Positions 16,294 through 22,815 of a stretch of 64,000 nt of DNA are shown in pieces. Location: the NCBI GenBank assembly GCA_900316745.1, contig ONEB01000007.1, positions 1 through 64,000 on the forward strand, written 5' to 3'. The position numbers were made by a program, and so were the translations under genes. The DNA comes from an uncultured Eubacteriales bacterium (GTDB lineage Bacteria > Bacillota > Clostridia > Oscillospirales > Oscillospiraceae). Positions within the stretch are counted from its first letter, which is position 1, and each line of letters starts with the position of its first letter. The notes beneath the pieces were generated by a model. That model had not been told where the DNA came from. It did not search any database and saw nothing but the letters and a program-made list of their open reading frames with translations.

Positions 16294-17208
16294 ATGAAAT
16301 GCTTAACACCCCGAGACTATGAACAGCAGTTTTCCGATCGCAGCGCAGCGGACGCCGCAGTGATGGTTACCGAGGCCTCCGACCTGCATCTGCCCGCGCG
16401 CGAGAAGCGCAGTCACAAGTATTCCAACGGACGGGCGCTGATTATCGCCGGCGCGGAGGGTTACTCCGGCGCGCCGGTGCTTGCGGCGAACGCCTGCGAG
16501 CGCAGCGGCGCGGGGCTCACGCGCCTGATCGTGCCGCGCAGCATCTATTCCATCGCCGCTGTAAAATGTGACGGCGCGGTGGTGACGCCGCTGGACGCAG
16601 ACAGAAGCGGCGCCTTATCCGGCAGAGCGACCGAGGCGCTCCTCCCCTATCTGAACAGCGCGACCGCCTGCCTGATCGGTCCCGGGCTGGGTCTCGGCGA
16701 GGGCGCAAGAGCGCTCGTCTCTTATGCGCTGCACGAGACGTCGTCTCCGCTCATTCTGGACGCGGACGCGCTCACGGTCGTGGGAAAATATCCATGGATG
16801 CTGGAAAAATGCCACGAGCCCATGATTCTGACGCCGCACGAGGGCGAATTTGAACGGCTCGGCGGCGATCTCTCAAACGGTCGACTGGCGGGAGCGCTGG
16901 CGTTTTCCGAAGCGCACGAAAGCATCATTCTCGTGCTCAAAGGACACGGCACGCTGGTCTGTCAGGGCGGGCAGGCTTTTGTGAACCCCACCGGCTCCCC
17001 CGCGCTCGCCAAGGGCGGCACGGGCGATGTGCTTGCGGGCATTCTCTGCGCGCTGCTGGCGCAGGGTATCGAGCCGCTTGAGGCCGCGCGCTCTGCTGTC
17101 TATCTGCACGGTCTTGCAGGCGACCTCGCAGAAGCGGAGACGGGCCCCTATTCTCTGACTCCGTCGGACGTAATCCGATATCTCCCGAAAGCATTCTGTT
17201 CGATCTGA
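16294..17208 (+). CDS. nnrD: ADP-dependent NAD(P)H-hydrate dehydratase (single-domain)
   Basis: A 304-residue repair enzyme that restores NAD(P)H from its hydrate. It shows the ribokinase-like fold signatures of the family: KYSNGRALIIAG near 43-54, LDADAL near 157, TPHEGEFERL near 177, and NPTGSPALAKGGTGDVLAG near 231-249. Only the dehydratase domain is present; the epimerase (NnrE) half of the common fusion is missing and not in the window. ATG 16294 was chosen over an upstream GTG (16285); neither has a good ribosome site. It lies right behind the tRNA-Leu terminator. Confidence 0.9.
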   Translation: MKCLTPRDYEQQFSDRSAADAAVMVTEASDLHLPAREKRSHKYSNGRALIIAGAEGYSGAPVLAANACERSGAGLTRLIVPRSIYSIAAVKCDGAVVTPLDADRSGALSGRATEALLPYLNSATACLIGPGLGLGEGARALVSYALHETSSPLILDADALTVVGKYPWMLEKCHEPMILTPHEGEFERLGGDLSNGRLAGALAFSEAHESIILVLKGHGTLVCQGGQAFVNPTGSPALAKGGTGDVLAGILCALLAQGIEPLEAARSAVYLHGLAGDLAEAETGPYSLTPSDVIRYLPKAFCSI

Positions 17209-17217
17209 AAAGAATCT

Positions 17218-17256
17218 GCCCACCGACAAGAGGCTTCCTGTCGGTGGGCTTTTTTA
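17218..17256 (+). terminator. Terminator of nnrD
   Basis: GCCCACCGACA and TGTCGGTGGGC pair around an AGAGGCTTCC loop, followed by seven T. It abuts the metY stop, so the metA-metY transcript may also end here. Confidence 0.92.
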
Positions 17257-18531
17257 TCAAATCGCATCAAGCGCCTGACGGATGTCCTCTACAAGATCCT
17301 CCGCACTCTCCAGCCCACAGCTGATGCGCACGAGACCTGCCGGGACGCCGGCGGCGGCAAGCTGCTCGTCTGTCATCTGGCGGTGCGTGCTCGTCGCGGG
17401 GTTCAGGCAGCAGGTGCGCGCATCCGCTACATGGGTCTCGATGGCAGCGACCTTCAGCGCCTTCATGAATGCCTCTGCTGCCGCACGGCCGCCCTTGAGT
17501 TCAAAGCTCACGACGCCGCAGGACCCGTTCGGCAGATACTTCTGCGCGCGGTCGTAATACTTGTCGCCCGGAAGGCTCGGATAGCTCACATGCGCGACCT
17601 TTTCCCGTTTCGCAAGGAAGGACGCAACAGCGAGACCGTTTTCACAGTGACGCGGCATCCGCACATGCAAGCTCTCCAGACCGAGGTTCAGGTAGAACGC
17701 GTTCTGCGGGGACTGGATGGAACCGAGATCCCGCATGAGCTGAGAGGTACACTTCGTGATGAACGCCCCTTCCCTGCCGAACTTCTCTGCGTAAACGATG
17801 CCGTGATAGCTCTCGTCGGGCGTGCAGAGCCCCGGAAACTTCTCCGCGTGCGCCATCCAGTCGAAGCGGCCGCTGTCCACGATCGCGCCGCCCACTGCGA
17901 CGCCGTGACCGTCCATATATTTTGTAGTCGAATGCGTGACGATGTCCGCGCCCCATTCAAACGGACGGCAGTTGATCGGTGTGGCAAAAGTGTTGTCCAC
18001 AATCAGCGGGACGCCATGCGCGTGAGCAGCGACGGCAAAGCGCTCGATATCAAGCACCGTCAGCGCGGGGTTTGCGATAGTCTCGCCGAAAACAGCTTTT
18101 GTATTCTCTCGAAACGCCGCTTCCAGCTCTTCATCCGTACAGTCGGGAGAGACGAACGTTGCGCGGATCCCCATCTTCGCCATAGTCGTCTGGATGAGGT
18201 TGAACGTGCCGCCGTAGATGCTCGACGACGCCACGATGTGGTCGCCGCAGGAGCAGAGGTTGAACAGCGCAAAGAAGTTTGCAGCCTGTCCGGAACTCGT
18301 GAGCATGGCGGCCGTGCCGCCCTCCAGCGCACAGATCTTCGCCGCAACAGCGTCGTTCGTCGGGTTCTGCAGACGGCTGTAGAAATACCCGCTCGCCTCA
18401 AGATCGAAGAGCTTGCCCATGTCCTCGCTCGTCTCATAGCGGAACGTGGTGGACTGGATGATCGGAAGCTGACGCGGCTCGCCGTTGCCTGGGGTATAGC
18501 CGCCCTGGATACAGATGGTCTCGGGTTTCAT
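17257..18531 (-). CDS. metY: O-acetylhomoserine aminocarboxypropyltransferase (sulfhydrylase)
   Basis: A 424-residue PLP enzyme of the Cys/Met metabolism family. It makes homocysteine from O-acetylhomoserine and sulfide. The PLP lysine is in THSTTKYMDGHG near residue 204, with the upstream VDNTFATPINCRPFEWGAD and the C-terminal NPATSTHRQM signature. Length and motifs fit MetY rather than MetB/MetC. It lies 31 bases after metA, with AGGAGG upstream, so both are made from one transcript. The pairing with an E111-type MetA is consistent with the O-acetyl route. Confidence 0.93.
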   Translation of the reverse strand: MKPETICIQGGYTPGNGEPRQLPIIQSTTFRYETSEDMGKLFDLEASGYFYSRLQNPTNDAVAAKICALEGGTAAMLTSSGQAANFFALFNLCSCGDHIVASSSIYGGTFNLIQTTMAKMGIRATFVSPDCTDEELEAAFRENTKAVFGETIANPALTVLDIERFAVAAHAHGVPLIVDNTFATPINCRPFEWGADIVTHSTTKYMDGHGVAVGGAIVDSGRFDWMAHAEKFPGLCTPDESYHGIVYAEKFGREGAFITKCTSQLMRDLGSIQSPQNAFYLNLGLESLHVRMPRHCENGLAVASFLAKREKVAHVSYPSLPGDKYYDRAQKYLPNGSCGVVSFELKGGRAAAEAFMKALKVAAIETHVADARTCCLNPATSTHRQMTDEQLAAAGVPAGLVRISCGLESAEDLVEDIRQALDAI

Positions 18532-18562
18532 GGTATGTCCTCCTCACATTTATGAAATCAAA

Positions 18563-19489
18563 TCATGCAATGGGCTCGATCGCCTGAATGTCATAGGGCG
18601 ATTCCTGATAGACGAAATAGTTCAGCCAGTTGGAAAACAGCAGATTTGCACTGGAGCGCCAGCGGTTGACGGGCTCACGGCTGTCATCGTCGTTCGGGTA
18701 GTAGTTTTCCGGAACGTGGATGGGTTTTCCTGCTCGTTTGTCACGCAGATACTCACTCTCCAGCGTTCGGGTGTCATACTCCGAATGGCCGGTGATAAAG
18801 ATCTGGCGCCCGCCGTCCGTGCTCGCGGCGTAGATGCCAGCGCGGTCGCTCCGGGCGAGAATCTTCAGTTTCGGCTCCGCTTCGATCCCTGCGGGGTCGG
18901 ACTCGGTGTGGCGCGAGTGCGGCACGAGGAACGTATCGTCAAACCCGCGGAACAGGATCGAGCCTGGATGCGTGACGCGGTGCTCGAAGACGCCGAAGAG
19001 CTTTTCCGGCATCTGGTGTTTCGGGATGCCATAGTGATAATACAGCCCCGCCTGCGCACCGTAGCAGATGTGCAGTGTGCTCTGGACATGGGACTTGCTC
19101 CACTCCATGATCCGGCAGAGCTCCTCCCAATAATCCGCCTGCTCAAAGGGCAGATGCTCGATCGGCGCGCCGGTGATGATGAGTCCGTCGAAATTGCGGT
19201 GCTTGATCTGCTCGAACGTCTTGTAAAACGTAAGCATATGCTCCTGCGAGGTGTTCTTGGAGGTATGACTGTCAAACGCCATCAGCTCCACCTCCACCTG
19301 GATCGGCGTATTGCCGAGCAGACGCACGAACTGCGTTTCGGTGGCGATCTTTGTCGGCATCAGATTCAGGAGCAGGATGTGCAGCATTCGGATATCCTGG
19401 CTGAGCGCACGCGGCGTGTGATAATAGAAGATGTTTTCTCGCTGCAGGGTTCCGGCTGCTGGGAGCTCCGGCGGGATGATGATAGGCAT
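18563..19489 (-). CDS. metA: Homoserine O-acetyltransferase (MetA type)
   Basis: A 308-residue enzyme that activates homoserine for methionine synthesis. The catalytic Cys is C142 ([15 protein letters not shown]), and the His-Glu pair is H235/E237 (ITGHSEYD). Residue 111 is Glu ([12 protein letters not shown]). In this family Glu111 is linked with acetyl-CoA use and Gly111 with succinyl-CoA use, so this is most likely an acetyltransferase despite its MetA ancestry. That matches the O-acetylhomoserine enzyme MetY encoded next. It is preceded by a leader peptide and terminator (19510-19741). Confidence 0.93.
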   Translation of the reverse strand: MPIIIPPELPAAGTLQRENIFYYHTPRALSQDIRMLHILLLNLMPTKIATETQFVRLLGNTPIQVEVELMAFDSHTSKNTSQEHMLTFYKTFEQIKHRNFDGLIITGAPIEHLPFEQADYWEELCRIMEWSKSHVQSTLHICYGAQAGLYYHYGIPKHQMPEKLFGVFEHRVTHPGSILFRGFDDTFLVPHSRHTESDPAGIEAEPKLKILARSDRAGIYAASTDGGRQIFITGHSEYDTRTLESEYLRDKRAGKPIHVPENYYPNDDDSREPVNRWRSSANLLFSNWLNYFVYQESPYDIQAIEPIA

Positions 19490-19509
19490 GACGGTTACTT
19501 CCTCTCTTT

Positions 19510-19547
19510 AATAATAAAAACGGGAGGCTCCGAAGAGCCTCCCGTTT
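19510..19547 (-). terminator. Attenuator terminator before metA
   Basis: On the minus strand a perfect 13-base-pair stem (AAACGGGAGGCTC with GAGCCTCCCGTTT, loop TTCG) is followed by TTTTTATTATT. It stands between the leader peptide stop and the metA start, so it must be read through to express metA-metY. The heptamer CTCCGAA inside the leader frame (19573-19579) is a perfect complement of the loop and right arm (19528-19534). Confidence 0.88.
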
Positions 19548-19562
19548 GAATTGACCTGTTGA

Positions 19563-19667
19563 TCACAAATTGTTCGGAGACACATCGGAGTTTCGGGCAC
19601 GACGAACCATGCACATACCCATGGGCATGCACATCATCATGTTCATCATAGACTGAAGCTGATACAC
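19563..19667 (-). CDS. Met/Cys-rich leader peptide of metA-metY
   Basis: A 34-codon frame starting GTG, with GGAGG seven bases upstream. Its peptide begins MYQLQS, then has nine Met and two Cys in the 14 codons 7-20 (MMNMMMCMPMGMCM), then VRRARNSDVSPNNL. It lies between a consensus promoter and an intrinsic terminator, directly before metA. This is the layout of an amino-acid attenuator (as in trp, his, leu operons), with methionine as the sensed amino acid. No such peptide is known to me as an independent protein; its role is inferred from position and composition. Confidence 0.8.
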   Translation of the reverse strand: MYQLQSMMNMMMCMPMGMCMVRRARNSDVSPNNL

Positions 19668-19712
19668 GATGGTTCCTCCAAAAAACAAATTGAATTCCTA
19701 TTGCTTTGACGT

Positions 19713-19741
19713 AGTATAACGCAATGAATCGAGATTGTCAA
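19713..19741 (-). promoter_or_regulatory. Promoter of the met leader-metA-metY operon
   Basis: Perfect TTGACA, 17 bases, TATACT on the minus strand. The -35 box overlaps the tag stop codon. The start should be near 19706, about 40 bases before the leader peptide. Confidence 0.88.
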
Positions 19742-20325
19742 GAGAAGTGATCCAGTGCCGCAAGCCGCTGATAGCAGAAGCATTCCGGACTGTGGGAAAA
19801 GATCACGCCGACCGCCTGCAGGTAATAATAGATGATCGTGGAGCCGACAAACTTCATGCCCCGGCGCTTAAGCTCCGCCGAGACGCGGTCGGAAAGCGCG
19901 TTCGTCGTGACCGCGGGATCGGTCTCCACGAGCACTGCCCCGTCCGTGAAGCCCCGGAGAAACGCATCAAACGAACCGAATTCGGATCGGATGTCGCGGA
20001 ATACCCGACTGTTCGTGACGGCGGATTCCAGCTTGCGGCGGTTTCGGACGATGGCGGGGTTTTGCATCAGCGCGTCGATCTTCTCCGCGTCGTAGGCGCA
20101 GACGGCGTCGAGATCGAACCCGTCAAACGCGGCGCGAAACGCCTCACGCTTATTGAGGATGATCTCCCAGCTCAGCCCCGCCTGAAAGGACTCAAGCAGG
20201 AGCATCTCATAGAGCTTTTGATCGTCGTGGCAGGCAACGCCCCACTCCTCATCGTGATAGCGCAGATAGCGGGGATTGTTCGGGTTTGCCCAGGAGCAGC
20301 GCTTCAAAGCGCGGTCGGCGCTCAA
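19738..20325 (-). CDS. tag: DNA-3-methyladenine glycosylase I
   Basis: A 195-residue base-excision enzyme that removes 3-methyladenine. The N-terminal RCSWAN plus YHDEEWGV (catalytic Glu region), LLLESFQAGLSWEIILNKREAFR, and the C-terminal His and Cys (HSPECFCY) are the Tag hallmarks, including the zinc-binding residues. The frame opens with a TTG overlapping the stop of the PASTA gene by four bases, suggesting coupling. Length matches the family (about 187). Confidence 0.93.
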   Translation of the reverse strand: MSADRALKRCSWANPNNPRYLRYHDEEWGVACHDDQKLYEMLLLESFQAGLSWEIILNKREAFRAAFDGFDLDAVCAYDAEKIDALMQNPAIVRNRRKLESAVTNSRVFRDIRSEFGSFDAFLRGFTDGAVLVETDPAVTTNALSDRVSAELKRRGMKFVGSTIIYYYLQAVGVIFSHSPECFCYQRLAALDHFS

Positions 20326-21131
20326 AAGATCACAAAGCCTTTCGACTCGCGGAACGTCACGGCGATCGAGTGGTTGCTGCTGACGTTGGAGAACTGATAG
20401 TATACGCTCGGCGTGACGCTCTGGCCGTCAACCGTGAGGCTTTCGAGCTCATAGCCGTCATTCGGGATAATGGCAAAGGACATGCTCTTCCCTGCCTCGA
20501 CCGTGACGGTGCCGCTCGGCGAGATCGAGCCGCCCGAGCCGGCGCTCGCGGTGATCGTATAGCGCACGATGCGCGGTCCGGCGGAGAGGTTGACCTGAAC
20601 CTCCGTATCCGGCGCGACCTTCGTGCCCGCGGCGGGCGTCTGCTGGCAGATGGAGCCGTAGCGGACATGGTCATCATTCACATACTCGCCGACGACGATC
20701 TTGAGCTGCAGCTTCTGGGCGGTATTTTCGGCGTTCTCCACCGTGAGACCGGAGAAGTTCGGGACGACGTTCCAGCCCTCCTGCGCGTTCGGCGCCGCCT
20801 CGGGACCGAGCGAGACCTTGATGCTCACGGTCTGGTTGTGCGTGACGCCCTCGCCCGCGGGCACGCTCTGCTCGATGACGAGATCCTTGTCCTTGTCGCT
20901 GTGGGCATAGGAAACGGAGGCGTTGCCGCCGAGCGCCTTGATGGCGTCGGTCGCAGCGGTCACGTTCTGTCCGACGAGATCGGGCATGAGATTATCGGCA
21001 GCATGATGAAAATGGAACGCGGGGTTAAACGCGGAGACAATCACCGTTACAAGCGCCAGCACACACAGCGCGAGCGTGATCCAGAGCCGGCGTTTGTACC
21101 GCGCCTCAGCGCGATCTTCTTTAGTGGCCAT
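20322..21131 (-). CDS. Membrane-anchored PASTA-domain protein
   Basis: A 269-residue protein with a short basic cytosolic N terminus, one membrane segment (residues 16-36), and an extracellular part. It contains two PASTA repeats (about 48-108, VPDLVGQ-type, and 120-186, VPNFSGLTVENAE). It ends in a Listeria-Bacteroides-like repeat (ITASAGSGGSISPSG ... NDGYELESLTVDG) of about 75 residues. PASTA repeats bind peptidoglycan or muropeptides; no kinase or PBP domain is attached, so its role may be structural or scaffolding. GGAGG is nine bases upstream. It is co-transcribed with tag, an unexpected pairing. Confidence 0.87.
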   Translation of the reverse strand: MATKEDRAEARYKRRLWITLALCVLALVTVIVSAFNPAFHFHHAADNLMPDLVGQNVTAATDAIKALGGNASVSYAHSDKDKDLVIEQSVPAGEGVTHNQTVSIKVSLGPEAAPNAQEGWNVVPNFSGLTVENAENTAQKLQLKIVVGEYVNDDHVRYGSICQQTPAAGTKVAPDTEVQVNLSAGPRIVRYTITASAGSGGSISPSGTVTVEAGKSMSFAIIPNDGYELESLTVDGQSVTPSVYYQFSNVSSNHSIAVTFRESKGFVIF

Positions 21132-21173
21132 AGCAGCGCACCTCCAAACGGCACGAAAGATAAAAAAACAGGC

Positions 21174-21202
21174 TTGGCGAGCGGGAGAAAGCGGAGTATA
21201 AT
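21174..21202 (+). promoter_or_regulatory. Promoter of FabG-like gene
   Basis: TTGGCG, 17 bases, perfect TATAAT. It faces the PASTA promoter: both start points lie between 21205 and 21225, and each transcript runs through the other promoter. Confidence 0.65.
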
Positions 21203-21227
21203 GTCCTCATGTCCCGCGATGGTACTC

Positions 21228-21256
21228 AGTATATCATATACGATTCATTTTGACAA
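21228..21256 (-). promoter_or_regulatory. Promoter of PASTA-tag operon
   Basis: TTGTCA, 17 bases, TATACT on the minus strand, with a leader of about 90 bases. Confidence 0.7.
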
Positions 21257-21284
21257 ATGTTCATTTTATTCGGAGGGAAAGAAA

Positions 21285-21989
21285 ATGGCCATTGCACTTG
21301 TGACCGGCGCTTCGCGCGGGATCGGCGCGGCGACCGCGCTCGCGCTTTCCGCGCGCGGCTGGACCGTACACGTCAATTACCTGAAAAGCGCGGACAGGGC
21401 GCGCGCCGTTGCAGAGAAGACCGGCGGACTCGCCGTGCAGGCAGACGTCTCGGATTTTAAGCAGGTCGAGGCCATGTTCCAGAAGATCGGCCCCGTGGAG
21501 CTGCTGGTGAACAACGCCGGCATCGCGCACGGCGGACTGCTGACCGATCTCTCCGGTGAGGACTGGCAGCGGCTGTTCGACGTGAACATCACGGGCGTAT
21601 TCAACTGCTGCCGCTGCGCCATCCCGCACATGGTGCATGAAAAGCGCGGACAGATCATCAGCCTCGCGTCCATTCTCGGCGTTGCGGGCGGCTCGTGCGA
21701 GGTAGCGTACTCCGCGACCAAGGGCGCTGTGATCGCCTACACCAAGGCGCTGGCAAAGGAGCTCGGCCCCTCCGGCATCCGCGTCAACTGCGTCGCGCCC
21801 GGCTGCATCGACACGGACATGACGGCAAACCTCACCAAAGAGGATTTTGACCGTCTCGCGGACGACACCGCCATGTGCCGCATCGGCAGACCCGAGGACG
21901 TCGCCGACGTGATCGCGCTGCTCGCCGACCCCGGCGCGCGCTTCGTGACCGGCCAGGTGATCGGCATTGACGGTGGACTCGTGATCTGA
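21285..21989 (+). CDS. SDR-family oxidoreductase, FabG-like (3-oxoacyl-ACP reductase)
   Basis: A 234-residue NAD(P)-dependent reductase. The TGASRGIG nucleotide motif is at residues 7-14, NNAG near 80, and the Ser-Tyr-Lys catalytic set in SLASILGVAGGSCEVAYSATKGA near 130-150. ATG 21285 has GGAGG eight bases upstream; the longer upstream frame is not translated. No other fatty-acid genes are near, so it may serve a different substrate. It ends at a strong hairpin shared with the facing TetR gene. Confidence 0.87.
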   Translation: MAIALVTGASRGIGAATALALSARGWTVHVNYLKSADRARAVAEKTGGLAVQADVSDFKQVEAMFQKIGPVELLVNNAGIAHGGLLTDLSGEDWQRLFDVNITGVFNCCRCAIPHMVHEKRGQIISLASILGVAGGSCEVAYSATKGAVIAYTKALAKELGPSGIRVNCVAPGCIDTDMTANLTKEDFDRLADDTAMCRIGRPEDVADVIALLADPGARFVTGQVIGIDGGLVI

Positions 21990-22004
21990 CCTCCCGAAAC
22001 ACGC

Positions 22005-22042
22005 AAAAACCCCGGTGACCGCACAGCGCGGTCACCGGGGTT
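22005..22042 (-). terminator. Terminator of TetR gene (and probably of FabG-like gene)
   Basis: A 15-base stem AACCCCGGTGACCGC / GCGGTCACCGGGGTT, with TTTTTGCG on the minus strand and a weaker TTCCATT on the plus strand. Confidence 0.85.
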
Positions 22043-22049
22043 CCATTCT

Positions 22050-22613
22050 TCAGAGCATACCGGCTCCGGCGTCTTCGACGGCGTGGGTCACAAAGCTCGA
22101 GAGCAGGACGCTCAGATCGTGCACCGAGACGTCCACATCGTCTTTCATCTTGTTCCACAGAAAGTGCATGAGGAAGCCGAAGAACATATAGCGCGCGAAA
22201 TCCGAGATCCGGCGGAGCTGGTTTTCGTTCAGCCGCGCGGCGTCGGGCTGTGCGCGGATCTGGCGAAGGAAAAACTGCTCCGCCTGCTCATACACATGGC
22301 GCTCAAGCTGCTCGCGCGAGAGCGAATAAAACACATGGTAGATGCGCCGCTCCTCCTGCTGCCACGTTTTCAGCATGGCCTTCATGGCAGATTCCCAGTC
22401 GGGATAGGCCCTGTCCTCCCCCAGAAAGGGCGCGATCTCGCGGCGGATCCAGACCTCCAGAAGATCGTAAATGTCACTGTAATGGTAATAAAATGTATTG
22501 TGGCTGATATCGCTGCGGCGCGTGAGCGCCGAGACTGTGATCTTGTCGAACGGCATTTCATCCAGCATCTCGCCGAATGTCTGCATAATCAGTTTTTCGG
22601 TGTAGCGTGACAT
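22050..22613 (-). CDS. TetR/AcrR-family transcriptional regulator
   Basis: A 187-residue repressor-type protein. The N-terminal helix-turn-helix reads FDKITVSALTRRSDISHNTFYYHYSDIYDLL. The C-terminal half resembles the TetR_C_8 (DhaS-like) ligand domain. ATG 22613 was preferred over an ATG six codons upstream because GAGG is nine bases before it. It is divergent from feoAB, with about 200 bases between, so it could control the feo operon, itself, or unlinked genes. Confidence 0.88.
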   Translation of the reverse strand: MSRYTEKLIMQTFGEMLDEMPFDKITVSALTRRSDISHNTFYYHYSDIYDLLEVWIRREIAPFLGEDRAYPDWESAMKAMLKTWQQEERRIYHVFYSLSREQLERHVYEQAEQFFLRQIRAQPDAARLNENQLRRISDFARYMFFGFLMHFLWNKMKDDVDVSVHDLSVLLSSFVTHAVEDAGAGML

Positions 22614-22648
22614 GCTTGAAACCTCATTCATTGTTGGAATTGTGAAAT

Positions 22649-22677
22649 ATTATAGCAATGTCGAACTCGCTTTTCAA
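22649..22677 (-). promoter_or_regulatory. Promoter of TetR gene
   Basis: TTGAAA, 17 bases, perfect TATAAT on the minus strand. Confidence 0.8.
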
Positions 22678-22737
22678 GAACGGACTATGACATTTCGGGT
22701 ATTTTGTCAAATTTTAAGAATTCTTCAGAACAAGAGG

Positions 22738-22766
22738 TTGACAGGAGCGCCTGATTCGAGTATACC
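22738..22766 (+). promoter_or_regulatory. Promoter of feoAB
   Basis: Perfect TTGACA, 17 bases, TATACC. The A/T-rich interval to the TetR promoter (22680-22737) may hold regulator sites; no clear Fur or DtxR box was recognised. Confidence 0.75.
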
Positions 22767-22815
22767 TAAACTAACCGAAAATTGTCCGAATGGATTCTAT
22801 AAGGAAGAGAACACT

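Noticed and set aside
22679-22740. Fur or DtxR box between the TetR and feoAB promoters
   Set aside because: The stretch is A/T-rich and holds TTGACA-like words, but no convincing 19-base Fur or DtxR palindrome could be read.
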